From Sandaracinus amylolyticus (GTDB lineage: Bacteria; Myxococcota_A; Polyangia; Polyangiales; Sandaracinaceae): 64,000 nt of DNA. Made by a program: the position numbers and the translations under genes. This document shows positions 1-8,671 of this stretch, in pieces. The notes under the pieces are model-generated. The model made no database searches. It saw only the letters and a program-made list of their open reading frames with translations, and was not told where the DNA came from. The stretch is taken from NCBI RefSeq assembly GCF_000737325.1, contig NZ_CP011125.1, positions 496,001 through 560,000 on the forward strand, in the 5' to 3' direction. Numbering within the stretch: the stretch's first letter is position 1; each line of letters starts with the position of its first letter.

Positions 1-1
1 C

Positions 2-1198
2 CTCTGGCAGTTCACCGACCAGTACATGGGCGGCACCTACGCGCGCCCGGCGATCGGTCAGGTGCTCGTCGAGGTCGGCGGCGTGCTGCAGGAGCGCGCG
101 GTCGCGCTGCTGCCCGGCGGTCGCGGCGATCTCGATCTCGACGCGGTGCGCACCACTGGTCCGGTCGGCTGCCCCGCGCAGGGCGTCGGCCAGCCGCCGG
201 TCACCCAGGGCACCCTCAACGCGCGCTCGCGCCAGAAGTGCTGGGGCCGCATCGGGCGCAACCTGCACTGGGTCGACGTCGTCACCGGCGAGACGCTCTT
301 CTCGTTCGACTACCGCACGTTCAACGCGCCGATCACCGGCGGCATCTCGCTCTTCACCGGCGACACCGGCACCATCGCGACGCGCGCGTTCCTCACCGAC
401 GACGACGGCGTGATGTGGCGGATCGACTTCTCGAGCCGTCGCACCAGCGAGTGGAGGGCCACGCCGTTCCACGACATCTTCTGGGACGGCGGCGCGACGA
501 CCGGCCAGCCCGCGTACGAGCCGCCGGTGATCACCACCGACGCGCAGGGCAACGTCGTCGTGATCCAGGCGACGGGCGACATCGATCAGCTCGACACGAC
601 CGCGTTCAACCGCGTCGTCTCGCTGACCGAGCACATCGACTACTCGACCAACAGCACGACGACCTCGCTCAACTGGGAGATCCGACTGCGCCAGGGCGAG
701 CAGGTGACGGGCCCGCTCGACCTCTACGACGGAGTCGTCTACTTCGGCTCGTTCGAGTCGAGCTCGGGTAGCGACGCGTGCCAGTACGGCCAGAGCCGCA
801 TCTGGGGCGTCGAGTACCTGCGCGGCGGCGGCACGCCGCCCACCGGCTACACCGCGGTCGTGACCGATCGCTTCCCGCTGCAGCGCATCCCCGTCGCCGA
901 GGGCAGCCCCGAGGTCGCGCACTTCATCGGGCCCTACCTCAACCAGATCGTGATGGGCGTGCAGGTGCAGCAGCAGATCACGTGCTCGACGGGCGAGGAC
1001 GTGTTCGACCCGTACGTCGGCGCTCGCTATCGCGTGACCAGCTCGAACCCCGGTGAGTTCCGGCTGACGGCGCAGATCAGCGGCGGCAGCGGCGCGCCCG
1101 GGGCGGGCTCGTCGTCGGTGCGCACGTTCTCGCAGGGGCTGCCCGCGCCCGCCGCGTACACCCGCGTGTACTCGTGGGCGGCGCAGGCCGATCAGTGA
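2..1198 (+). CDS. PilY1-like type IV pilus tip/adhesin protein, C-terminal part (5' end outside window)
   Basis: The frame is open from the first codon of the window, and residues before the first ATG (LWQFTDQYMGGTYARPAIG) fit the family, so this is the 3' part of a longer gene. The residues match the C-terminal propeller of PilY1-type proteins: a 'LW.FTD...G.TYARPAIG' blade, then 'VDVVTGETLFSFDY', then 'DDDGVMWRIDFSS', the usual 'G.LWRIDL' blade ending. PilY1 proteins sit at type IV pilus tips or on the cell surface and act in pilus biogenesis, adhesion and, in myxobacteria, gliding motility. The family link is recognition by eye. The Ca-binding loop and any N-terminal vWA domain would lie upstream and cannot be seen. 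The next gene starts 71 bp later. Confidence 0.72.
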   Translation, partial: LWQFTDQYMGGTYARPAIGQVLVEVGGVLQERAVALLPGGRGDLDLDAVRTTGPVGCPAQGVGQPPVTQGTLNARSRQKCWGRIGRNLHWVDVVTGETLFSFDYRTFNAPITGGISLFTGDTGTIATRAFLTDDDGVMWRIDFSSRRTSEWRATPFHDIFWDGGATTGQPAYEPPVITTDAQGNVVVIQATGDIDQLDTTAFNRVVSLTEHIDYSTNSTTTSLNWEIRLRQGEQVTGPLDLYDGVVYFGSFESSSGSDACQYGQSRIWGVEYLRGGGTPPTGYTAVVTDRFPLQRIPVAEGSPEVAHFIGPYLNQIVMGVQVQQQITCSTGEDVFDPYVGARYRVTSSNPGEFRLTAQISGGSGAPGAGSSSVRTFSQGLPAPAAYTRVYSWAAQADQ

Positions 1199-1269
1199 TC
1201 TGCTGAAGAGACGACGCGCGCTCGTCCTCGGAAACTCTCCGGCTCTCGTCGCTGCGTATACTCGCGGTC

Positions 1270-1800
1270 GTGCACGTGACGAGAGCGGCGCTCGGGATCG
1301 TGATCGGGCTCGTGGTGATCGGGTGCGGTGACGAGCCCGATGCGCCGGTGGTCTCCGAGGAGGTCGCGCCCGCGCCGGTGGTGCCGCGTCCCGAGCCGCG
1401 CCCCGCGCCCGAGCCGATCTACGGAGCGGACGGGGAGCTGCTCGAGTCGGACGAGGTCGTCGCGGGGCTGCGGCTGCCGCGCGGGCTCCGGCCGCTGAGC
1501 TCGCGCGAGCGACGCCACGTGTACGGCAGCGACGTGCCGCTCGCGAAGGTGCAGCGCTACTTCGGGCCGCGGCTCGTGACCGGTCAGGTCGACGCGCGCC
1601 CGAGCGGCCGCGCGACCTACGTCGACGCGGTGCCGCGCGACGTGCGCGGCGGCGAGGTGCGCCTCGACGTGACGATCGAGCCGGCGTCGGGCATGGCGAC
1701 GCGGGTGGAGATCGTCGAGCGCGCGCCCGCGCCGCTCAGCGCGCCGCCCGAAGAAGAGACGCTGCGCGAGGCCCGTGAGGCCTGGCGACAGGCGGACTGA
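1270..1800 (+). CDS. putative lipoprotein, 176 aa
   Basis: The GTG start gives a short signal peptide ending in a lipobox (LVVIGC, Cys about residue 19), so the protein should be lipidated. A Pro/Glu-rich linker (residues 25-50) follows, then a small domain of about 110 residues with 'LRLPRGLRPLSSRERRHVY' and 'VRLDVTIEPASGMATRVEIV', likely alpha/beta. The C-terminus is a charged helix. I do not recognise the family. Small lipoproteins of this layout are common in myxobacterial envelopes, but no function can be given. Confidence 0.7.
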   Translation: MHVTRAALGIVIGLVVIGCGDEPDAPVVSEEVAPAPVVPRPEPRPAPEPIYGADGELLESDEVVAGLRLPRGLRPLSSRERRHVYGSDVPLAKVQRYFGPRLVTGQVDARPSGRATYVDAVPRDVRGGEVRLDVTIEPASGMATRVEIVERAPAPLSAPPEEETLREAREAWRQAD

Positions 1801-2103
1801 ATCCACCTCGCGCAGGTCGCGCGCGGGCTCGCGCGGGGCCCCGCACCTCCGCGCGCCGGTGGGCGGACGAGCGCGCGCGCGTCGCGCGACGTGCTCGCGC
1901 CGGGCGCTGCACCTCCGCGCGCCGATGGACGGACCAGCGTGCGCTCGTCGCCCGACCACCACGCGCTGGTGGAGCGACGAGCGGGTCGGTGGTCTGCAGA
2001 CCACCGCGCGGTGGTCCGTCGACCACCGCGATGCCCAACGATGGTGAGGGCTTGTGCGAAGGCCCGAATTGGCCGAGGAATCGCGTGGTCTGGGGAGGCG
2101 ATC
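1801..2103. repeat. intergenic region with a direct repeat and three consecutive palindromes
   Basis: No gene is seen here. Two roughly 30-bp near-identical copies sharing 'cacctccgcgcgccg' begin near 1843 and 1909. They are followed by three inverted repeats built from the same core, gaccacc/ggtggtc: a 6-bp stem at 1956-1972 with a 5-nt loop, a perfect 20-bp palindrome at 1987-2006, and a perfect 10-bp stem with a 4-nt loop at 2007-2030. No T-tract follows, so a simple Rho-independent terminator is unlikely. An operator array or a structured leader for the gene at 2104 is possible. Confidence 0.7.
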
Positions 2104-2586
2104 ATGGCGACGAAGAAGAGCTCGAAGAAGAAGTCGGCGAAGAAGACTGCCAAGTCGGCGAAGAAGTCGGTGAAGCGCACGCGATCGCGCGCGGAGACGC
2201 CGCTGATGACCGCCGAAGAGCGACGGAAGCTCGTGAAGGCGCACGACGGCTACGACGATCTCATCGAGGAGGTCGTGCGGAAGTGGTCGAACGACACCGC
2301 GCTCAAGGTCCCGGGGCTCTCGCCGGCGAAGCTCACGAAGCTCCTGCGAGACGCCGAGCGCGCGAAGAAGAAGGAAGCCGAGCTCCGCGCGGCGCTCGAG
2401 CGCAAGCTCGGCGCGTCGTACGACGCGAGGCTGCGCGCCGAGCACGACGCGTGGCGCGCGGTGCTCGACGTGAACGCGGCGGTGAAGCTCTTCGCGCGGC
2501 GCGACGGCGCGCTCGCCGAGCGCTTCGCGTTCCTCAGCGATGCGCTGACCGCGAAGTCCGCGCCCGAGCAGCCCAAGGAGGAGTGA
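2104..2586 (+). CDS. Lys-rich-tail helical protein, 160 aa (histone H1-like N-terminus)
   Basis: The ATG at 2104 follows a good ribosome-binding site (ggggagg, about 7 nt upstream). The first 35 residues are Lys/Ser/Ala-rich in AKK/SKK units, like the basic tails of bacterial histone H1-like proteins, so nucleic-acid binding is a reasonable inference. The rest is a charged, mostly helical domain (residues 40-150) with 'EERRKLVKAHDGYDDLIEEVV' and a long Glu/Arg/Ala helix. No known domain is recognised. The gene ends back to back with the convergent metalloprotease gene: the two stop codons form TGATCA with no spacer. Confidence 0.75.
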   Translation: MATKKSSKKKSAKKTAKSAKKSVKRTRSRAETPLMTAEERRKLVKAHDGYDDLIEEVVRKWSNDTALKVPGLSPAKLTKLLRDAERAKKKEAELRAALERKLGASYDARLRAEHDAWRAVLDVNAAVKLFARRDGALAERFAFLSDALTAKSAPEQPKEE

Positions 2587-3240
2587 TCAGCGCGTCTCGG
2601 GCGGCAGCGCGTCGCTCGCGTCGCGATCGATCGGCGCGGGCGCGCGCTCGCGCGCGAAGCGCGAGGCGAAGCGGGCGATGCGGCGCGACTGCGGAGCGTC
2701 GAAGAACGGCGGAACGTCGCCGCGCTCGTAGCTCATGATGTTGCCGGGCGTGCTCGAGTGCGGGTTGCCGAAGTAGTGCCCGAGCTCGTGCGCGAGCACG
2801 GTCGGCCCCGAGATCGCGGAGACGATCACGAAGTGCGCGCCCGGTCGTCCCGCCGGGCGCCAGTGCACGCCGCGGCGCATCTGCGACGGGTCGTCGACGT
2901 CGCGCAGCGAGCGCACGACGAACCAGTCGATGCGCGAAGGATCGAGGCGCGCGCCGAGCGCATGACGATCGGCGCGCGTCTCGAGCCGGGCGTGCGCGTC
3001 GGGCAGCGTCGCGCGCGAGTCGACGACGAATCCGACGCCGTGGGGCGCGAAGATCTCGTTCGCGCTCGCGACCTGCGCCGAGAGCCAGGCGTCGTCGGTG
3101 ATCGGCGCGCTGCTCCCGTCGGCGTCGCGCGCGATCTGGACGCGCAGCGGGAACACGCGGAGCGCGGGCTGGGCGTGGGTGACGAGCGCGGAGAGCGAGA
3201 GCGCGACGAGGCTCGCGAGGAGCGCGGTACGGCCGAGCAC
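2587..3240 (-). CDS. exported metzincin-like zinc metalloprotease, about 217 aa
   Basis: A GTG start at 3240 gives a clean signal peptide (LGRTALLASLVALSLSALVTHAQ). An upstream ATG at 3276 would add 12 residues and overlap the divergent gene's start. The zinc motif HELGHYFGNPH is the metzincin HExxHxxGxxH signature, and 'NIMSYERGD' 12 residues on supplies the Met-turn. Family knowledge says three His bind Zn and Glu is the catalytic base. The mature protein is small (about 190 aa) with no obvious propeptide or accessory domain. It should act in the periplasm or outside the cell. The substrate is unknown. Confidence 0.78.
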   Translation of the reverse strand: MLGRTALLASLVALSLSALVTHAQPALRVFPLRVQIARDADGSSAPITDDAWLSAQVASANEIFAPHGVGFVVDSRATLPDAHARLETRADRHALGARLDPSRIDWFVVRSLRDVDDPSQMRRGVHWRPAGRPGAHFVIVSAISGPTVLAHELGHYFGNPHSSTPGNIMSYERGDVPPFFDAPQSRRIARFASRFARERAPAPIDRDASDALPPETR

Positions 3241-3274
3241 GGGCGCACTCTGCCACGGCCGGCATACTCGCGGC

Positions 3275-5359
3275 ATGCGTGCGTCGCTCGCGATCGCGAT
3301 GGGGCTCGTGGTGGGCTGTGGCGGACCCGCGGTGCCGAGCGCGAGCACGCCGGTGGCGTCGATCGCGCGGGTCGCGGACGAGGCGCCACCCGCGACGCGC
3401 GAGGAGCCGCCGGCGCCGGGCGCGCAGCTGGCCGGAGGGCGGCTCGGGCTGGCGCTCGACGGGATCGCGCCCGGCGCGTGGACGCTCGCGGGGCGCTTCG
3501 GGGTGAGCCCGGGCGGGCCCGACGCGGCGAGCGATCACGTGGTGACGCGCACGACCGACGCGGGCACGTACTCGCTGCACGTGATCGCGTGGGACTCGCT
3601 GCGTCCGTCGACGCTCGGGGTCGAGAGCGCGCTGCGCGGCGCGCGGGCGATCGAGTCGGGCGATCCCGACCTCGAGATCGCGGCGGTGCTCGATCGGCGA
3701 CGCATGCGCGATCGCTCCGAGGGACCTGAGCGCGCGCTCTACGACGAGCACCGCGCCGAGGTGATGGCGCAGCTGGTGGTCGCGGTGCGCGAGGGCACGA
3801 TGGTGAACGTCGCGCTCGCGTGCGAAGAGAGCGCGGCGTGCGCGGCCGACGATCACCCGCGCATCGCGCACGAGATCGCGGGCGCGCTGCGGCGAGGACC
3901 GCGGCTGTCGCGCGAGAGCACGTGGACGCTGCGGCTGCCCGACGGAGCGAGCACCGATCGCGTGGTGCGAGTGGCGCTGCCGCGATCGATCGTCGCGCTG
4001 CCGCCGCGCCCCGCGCCATACGAGCCGGAGGTCGTGACGCGGCTGGTCTCGCTCGACACCGGTGCGTTGGTGCTCGAGCTGGCGATGCGCGTCGACGCGG
4101 ACGAGGACGAGGTGTGGACGCTCGATCCCGGATCGCGCGACGTGGGGGAGGGCGAGCCGCGCGAAGCGAGGGTGCCCTGCGAGCCGTTCGTGTGCATGGC
4201 GTACTTCGCCGACGAGTCGGTGCGCGATGCGCTGATCAACGCGATCGCACGTGCGACCACCGAGCCCGCGCCGGCGATCGAGGAGCGGCACGCGCTCGCG
4301 GGAGGACGGCTGGTGGTGCGGCTCGCGAGCGGGCGCATCGACGACGCGTGGCACGTGAACGAGGCCGGCAATGGGCCCGACGATCACCACGATCACCACC
4401 TGCGCTTCGGTACCGCCGAGGGCGAGGAGGTGCTGCTGCACCTCGACGTCGCCGACACGCTGCGTCCCGGCGAGGATCCAGTCGCCGCGGCGCGCGAGGC
4501 GGGGTGGCATCCGACCGATGCGCGTCTCGAGCCGCTCGAGGCGAGCGATCCCGCGCTGGAGATCGCGCGGGTGGTGCCGAGCCAGGGGTTCGCGCGCGAC
4601 GGGGATCGCTGGATCGCGGGCGTGCTGGTGATCGGCGAGCGCGAGGGCACGGCGCTGGTCGTCGAGCTCTACTGCGTGCGCGACGAGCGGTGCGTCGCCG
4701 AGGACGACGCGGCGCTGCGCGAGCTCGCGCGGCGCTTCGAGCGCGGTGCGCCGATCGCGACTGCGCGCACGCTCGAGGTGTCGATGGCGGAGCGCGAGAT
4801 CGCGATCACGCTGCCCGAGGGCTACGTGCTCGACCGATGGGACGACCCGTTCCACGGCGGCTGGAGCGTGACCGCGACGCACGTGCGTGCGCCGTTCGCG
4901 CAGCTGACGTTCGAGGACTCCGGCGCGTCGGAGGGCGCGTCGGTGGAGAACGTGGGGCCGCGACTGCGCGGGCGCGCGACGCTGCGGCTCGGCGAGGAAC
5001 GGCTCGCGCTGATCGAGCGTCGCGGGAGAGACGGCACGGTGTGGACTGCGGACCTCGGGTGCCGCGAGGGCGCGTGCATGGTGATGATCACGACCGAGGA
5101 TCGCGCCGAGCGGGAGCGGCTGATCGCGGCGATGGCAGGGGCGGCGGTGACGCGGAGGCCGCCGTGTCTGCGCGGCTACGTCGACGACGAGAGCGCGCTC
5201 AACGTGCGCGCGTCGCCGGGCGCGCAGGCGCCGGTGACGGGGACGGTGGAGGTCGGTGGCGAGGTGACGATCGCGGAGACGCGCGGGCGGTGGTCGCGGA
5301 TCACGGCGCCGATCGCGGGATGGGTGTGGGATCGCGCGATCGTGCGGACGTGCGAGTGA
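3275..5359 (+). CDS. lipoprotein with repeated Cys-pair modules and C-terminal SH3b domain, 694 aa
   Basis: The ATG at 3275 gives a lipoprotein signal (LVVGCGG, Cys about residue 15). The body looks like repeats of one module: four times a strand with a Cys pair (ACEESAAC, PCEPFVC, YCVRDERC, GCREGAC) is followed by a helix such as 'HPRIAHEIAGALRR' or 'DDAALRELARRFER'. The last 65 residues (RGYVDDESALNVRASPG ... WVWDRAIVRTCE) are a bacterial SH3 domain, a fold that often binds peptidoglycan or peptides. Each Cys pair could form a local disulfide in the periplasm. The repeat module itself is not recognised. The protein is transcribed divergently from the metalloprotease, with overlapping start regions. 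Confidence 0.72.
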   Translation: MRASLAIAMGLVVGCGGPAVPSASTPVASIARVADEAPPATREEPPAPGAQLAGGRLGLALDGIAPGAWTLAGRFGVSPGGPDAASDHVVTRTTDAGTYSLHVIAWDSLRPSTLGVESALRGARAIESGDPDLEIAAVLDRRRMRDRSEGPERALYDEHRAEVMAQLVVAVREGTMVNVALACEESAACAADDHPRIAHEIAGALRRGPRLSRESTWTLRLPDGASTDRVVRVALPRSIVALPPRPAPYEPEVVTRLVSLDTGALVLELAMRVDADEDEVWTLDPGSRDVGEGEPREARVPCEPFVCMAYFADESVRDALINAIARATTEPAPAIEERHALAGGRLVVRLASGRIDDAWHVNEAGNGPDDHHDHHLRFGTAEGEEVLLHLDVADTLRPGEDPVAAAREAGWHPTDARLEPLEASDPALEIARVVPSQGFARDGDRWIAGVLVIGEREGTALVVELYCVRDERCVAEDDAALRELARRFERGAPIATARTLEVSMAEREIAITLPEGYVLDRWDDPFHGGWSVTATHVRAPFAQLTFEDSGASEGASVENVGPRLRGRATLRLGEERLALIERRGRDGTVWTADLGCREGACMVMITTEDRAERERLIAAMAGAAVTRRPPCLRGYVDDESALNVRASPGAQAPVTGTVEVGGEVTIAETRGRWSRITAPIAGWVWDRAIVRTCE

Positions 5360-5413
5360 TCGCGAGCGACGGAACGGCCGTGCACGAGCACGTGGCACGT
5401 GCACGTGGACGAT

Positions 5414-5432
5414 TCACGACGCGGCGTCGTGA
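5414..5432. terminator. hairpin between convergent genes
   Basis: A perfect 7-bp inverted repeat (tcacgac / gtcgtga) with a 5-nt loop lies between the convergent stops at 5359 and 5493. There is no T-tract, so it may be a Rho-dependent or bidirectional stop, or simply chance in GC-rich DNA. Confidence 0.3.
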
Positions 5433-5492
5433 GGGGGCGGCGCCGCGCTCCGCATCTGTCGAGGACGCAGGAGATCCGGCGCGCGGGCTCGC

Positions 5493-5888
5493 TCAGTCGC
5501 GCGGGCGCCGGCTCGCCAGAAGGCTCGCGGACCCGTCGCCCTCGGGCGCGAAGCTGTGGAACCGTCGAAGATCGGCCGGGTCCTGGACGAGCAGTCGGCC
5601 GCACTCTTCGCACTGGTAGGCGTGGCGCGTCAGCTCCGTGCGCAGGGCTCCGAGGAGGTCGGAGACGACATCCTCCGCGCTCGGATGGAGCGGGTAGCCG
5701 GGGCCCATGGTCCCGCGGATCCACTCCTCGCGGGTGCCCGCGACCGTCGCCGCGACGAGCGCCCGGAGCGTGCGGTGCAGCTCACCCCAGAGCGGCTCCC
5801 AGTCCTGGTGGGGAATGATGTCGGCTCGGTAAGGGAGGTCGTCGGTCTGATCGACGATGATGGCCCCGCACGGACAAACGAGCTTCAC
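5493..5888 (-). CDS. zinc-ribbon-like small protein, 131 aa
   Basis: A cytosolic protein with no signal peptide. CPCG at residues 5-8 and CEECGRL near residue 95 form two Cys knuckles, consistent with one zinc-ribbon site. Between them is a region with 'DWEPLWGELHRTLRALVAA' and 'EDVVSDLLGALRTELTRHAYQ', predicted helical. The first knuckle (MKLVCPCGAIIVD) looks like proteins annotated only as hypothetical, so no function is claimed. It stands alone on the minus strand between convergent and tandem neighbours. The C-terminal 25 residues are low in order. Confidence 0.6.
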   Translation of the reverse strand: MKLVCPCGAIIVDQTDDLPYRADIIPHQDWEPLWGELHRTLRALVAATVAGTREEWIRGTMGPGYPLHPSAEDVVSDLLGALRTELTRHAYQCEECGRLLVQDPADLRRFHSFAPEGDGSASLLASRRPRD

Positions 5889-5973
5889 GAGATCGACTCC
5901 TGGCTCCGATCAGAGCGGCGCGACGAACCCCGTCACCCACACGCGCAGTGAGCTGCGCCCGGAGCGCGCTCGA

Positions 5974-6828
5974 TCAGAGCTCGACGACCTCGATGCGGCG
6001 GTTCTGCGCGCGGCCTTCCTCGGTGTCGTTCGGCGCGACCGGCTCGGCGTCGCCGACGCCGATGGCCTCGACGCGCCCCGCGTCGATGCCGTGCTGCACG
6101 AGGTAGTCGCGGACCGCCTGGGCGCGCTGCTCGGAGAGCCGGAGGTTGCGGCGCGGGTCGCCGAGGTTGTCGGTGTGCCCCGAGATCCGCAGCCGCGCGC
6201 TCGGCCGGTGCACCAGGTACTCGACGACGCGATCGAGGCGCGGGAACGAGTCGGGGGTGATCGTCGCGCTGTTGCTCTCGAAGAGGACGTCTTCGAGGAC
6301 GAGCCGCTCCTGCTCGGGCGCCGCCGCGGTCGTGGTCGATGCGGCGGCCGGCGCCGTGCGGCGGTGCCGGCGGTAGCGCAGGGTGAGGCGGATGTCCTGG
6401 CGCGGGCCGGTCGGGACCTCGACGCGCGCGCTCGTGGTCCGGCGGCCGAGGCTCAGGTACTCGAGCTCGTAGCGCTGGCCGGTCGGGACGAGCACCTCGG
6501 CGTATCCGGCGGAGTCGGTCTCTCCGGTGTAGAACGCGCGCCCGTCGGCGCCGGTCAGCTTGACGACGATCCCGGGGATCGGGCCGACGTCGGGATCGAC
6601 GACGAAGAGGCGCATCGCGGCCTCGGTGGCGGTCGCGGTGATCTGCGAGGGGTGATCGCCGCGCGCCTGCCCCGCGTCGTCGGAGCTCGAGAGCTGGAAC
6701 TCGTCGCTCGCGGGGCGCTCGGAGCCCGAGCTGCTCGAGGACGATTCGGAGCTGGTCGACCCGCCCGATCCGCCGCAGCCGATCAGGAGGAGCACGACGA
6801 GCGGGAGCGGAGCGCGACGAAGCGACAT
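5974..6828 (-). CDS. OmpA-family peptidoglycan-associated lipoprotein, 284 aa
   Basis: The ATG at 6828 gives a lipoprotein signal ending LLLIGCGG, followed by a Ser/Gly-rich linker. Residues about 50-140 form a beta-rich domain (MRLFVVDPDVGPIPGIVVKL ... GYAEVLVPTGQRYELEYL) like a carboxypeptidase-regulatory or Ig-like fold. The C-terminal 110 residues are a classic OmpA/Pal domain: 'VLFESNSATITPDSF', 'ISGHTDNLGD', 'RRNLRLSEQRAQAVRDYL' and 'AQNRRIEVVEL'. Known OmpA-C domains bind meso-DAP peptidoglycan, so this protein should tether the outer membrane to the wall. It follows the MoxR operon on the same strand, with a 37-bp gap after that operon's last stop. Confidence 0.88.
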   Translation of the reverse strand: MSLRRAPLPLVVLLLIGCGGSGGSTSSESSSSSSGSERPASDEFQLSSSDDAGQARGDHPSQITATATEAAMRLFVVDPDVGPIPGIVVKLTGADGRAFYTGETDSAGYAEVLVPTGQRYELEYLSLGRRTTSARVEVPTGPRQDIRLTLRYRRHRRTAPAAASTTTAAAPEQERLVLEDVLFESNSATITPDSFPRLDRVVEYLVHRPSARLRISGHTDNLGDPRRNLRLSEQRAQAVRDYLVQHGIDAGRVEAIGVGDAEPVAPNDTEEGRAQNRRIEVVEL

Positions 6829-6865
6829 GGGGCGCGAGGCTACCACGCGCCCATCGCGCGGCGCG

Positions 6866-8668
6866 CTATCCGCCCCGGGCTCGGAGCACGCGCTCGAGAT
6901 CCGAGCGCGCGGGTCCCGTCTCCGCCGCGTGCGCCTTGCGCAGGAGCGCGCCGACGTCGGGATGATCGGCGCGCACCAGGAGATCGCGCGCGATGTCCTT
7001 CTCGTGGCGCTCTCCGTGGCGCACGACGTCGATGAGGAGCTCCGCGGCCTCGATGCTCGGGATCTTGCCGATCGACGCCAGCGCAGCGCGCCGCGTCTCG
7101 ACGTCCTGCGCGTCGCGGTAGATGCGCGAGAGCGGATCGAACGCGTGCCCGAAGTGCAGGCTCTGCACCGCGGCGAGCGCCTCGCGGCGCACGCTCGCGT
7201 CCTCGTCGGCGAGGCCCTTGATGATCGACACGAACGAGCGCTTGAAGAAGAGCTGACGCACCGCGCGCATCACCGCGGCGCGCACCCGCGCGTCCTCGTG
7301 CACCAGCATCTTCTCGAGCGGCGCGAGCGCGGCGTAGATCTCGACGCGCCCGAGGTGGCTCGCGAGCACCGAGAGCGTCTGCGGGCGCAGCGCGGCGGCG
7401 CCGGAGTCGGGCGAGCCGAGCTGCGCGAGACGACACAAGAGCGCGCGCCGCCGCGTGAAGTCGGGCCACTTGTCGTCCTGCACCACCTCCGCCATCGTCT
7501 CGGCGGGATCTCCGGCCTGCTCCCACTCGATCACGTCGAGCCGCCAGATCTCGGGGTACGCGGTGTCCATCCGCAGGTAGTCGGGGAACGACGGCATCGG
7601 CGTCTCGTCGTCCGCCATGCCCTTGAGGCGCTGCGCGAGGCGCGCGTAGCGCGCGCGGCGCTTGTCGGAGAGCGGGAGCGCCGCGAGCTTCGAGTAGATC
7701 TCGCGCACGCGCGAGTAGAGGCCGAGCTCGTTGTACGCGTCGATCGCGGCGGCGTAGCTGTTCTCGGCGAGCTCCGCGGAGGCGCCGCTCTCGATCGCGC
7801 GCTCCGCCGCCATCATGTGGGTCTCGCCGCCCTTGGCGCGATAGAAGCGCGCGTAGGGCATGCTCTGTCGGCGCGCGAACTCCGCCGCCTCGCGATAGAG
7901 CGTCGCCGCCGCGTGGAGCTCGCGGCGCTGGAGCGCGAGCTGCTGGAAGTCCTCGTAGTACTGCAGGACGTAGTACTTGAGGCCGTCCTCGCGCAGGATG
8001 CGCACGCAGTTGAGGTAGCCCTCGGCGAGGTTCTCGAAGCTGCCCTCGCGCCCGATCGTGAGCAGCACGCCGTAGCAGTCGAACGCGCGCTCGCGCAGGC
8101 CCTGGCGCTCGAAGCCGTCGGCCGCGGCGGTGAGCAGGTGCATCGCGGCGACTTGCTGGCGACGCGCGGGATCGTGGTCGCCGAGGCGCGCGCAAGCACG
8201 CCCGAGGTTGAAGCGGACGAGGCCCTGCGTGTACGGGTCGTCGCGCAGGCGCGTGTCGTCGGCCAGGCGCTCCCAGAGGACGCGCGCGCCGCGATCGTTC
8301 TTCGCGAGCTCGAGCTGGATCGCGGCGTGACCGAGCCAGCCCGCGGACTCGAACCAGCGCGCGGCCTGCGCGTGGTCGCGCGCGGTGACGGCGCAGCGCG
8401 CGAGGTCGAGCGGGACGCTCTGTGCGAGCGCGGTCGCGCGCGCGAGGTCGCCGAGGAAGAGCCAGGCCGCGCCCGCCGCGCGCTTGCGGCCGAGCTGCTC
8501 GTAGCAGCTCGCCATCGTGCGCAGGTAGGTGCGGAACTCGTCGTCGATCACGTGCGAGCGATCGACGAGGAGCCAGAGCTTGCCGAGCGCGTCCTCCCAG
8601 CGACCGGCGCGCACGAGCTCGTTCGCGTCGCGCTCGACCTGGCGCTTGTCGATGCCGCCGACGCCCAT
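6866..8668 (-). CDS. TPR/HEAT-repeat protein of the MoxR-vWA operon, 600 aa
   Basis: A fully helical, soluble protein with no signal peptide. Residues 1-370 look like TPR-type hairpins (RTYLRTMASCYEQLGRKRAA, HAQAARWFESAGWLGHAAIQ, LHAAATLYREAAEFARRQ). Residues about 430-590 are HEAT-type repeats (DARVRAAVMRAVRQLF, DASVRREALAAVQSL, DVETRRAALASIGKI). A distinctive linker (PSFPDYLRMDTAYPEIW) lies between. It is the last gene of the operon, 3 bp after the vWA gene. In known MoxR-vWA modules, helical-repeat proteins serve as adaptors or substrates, so a scaffold or recognition role is inferred. I do not recognise the exact family. Confidence 0.72.
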   Translation of the reverse strand: MGVGGIDKRQVERDANELVRAGRWEDALGKLWLLVDRSHVIDDEFRTYLRTMASCYEQLGRKRAAGAAWLFLGDLARATALAQSVPLDLARCAVTARDHAQAARWFESAGWLGHAAIQLELAKNDRGARVLWERLADDTRLRDDPYTQGLVRFNLGRACARLGDHDPARRQQVAAMHLLTAAADGFERQGLRERAFDCYGVLLTIGREGSFENLAEGYLNCVRILREDGLKYYVLQYYEDFQQLALQRRELHAAATLYREAAEFARRQSMPYARFYRAKGGETHMMAAERAIESGASAELAENSYAAAIDAYNELGLYSRVREIYSKLAALPLSDKRRARYARLAQRLKGMADDETPMPSFPDYLRMDTAYPEIWRLDVIEWEQAGDPAETMAEVVQDDKWPDFTRRRALLCRLAQLGSPDSGAAALRPQTLSVLASHLGRVEIYAALAPLEKMLVHEDARVRAAVMRAVRQLFFKRSFVSIIKGLADEDASVRREALAAVQSLHFGHAFDPLSRIYRDAQDVETRRAALASIGKIPSIEAAELLIDVVRHGERHEKDIARDLLVRADHPDVGALLRKAHAAETGPARSDLERVLRARGG

Positions 8669-8671
8669 CGA

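Noticed and set aside
2534-5404. 956-codon open frame on the minus strand opposite the SH3b lipoprotein
   Set aside because: Arg/Pro/His-rich text with no domain, fully opposite a gene with a lipoprotein signal and SH3b domain. It is a typical GC-rich shadow frame.
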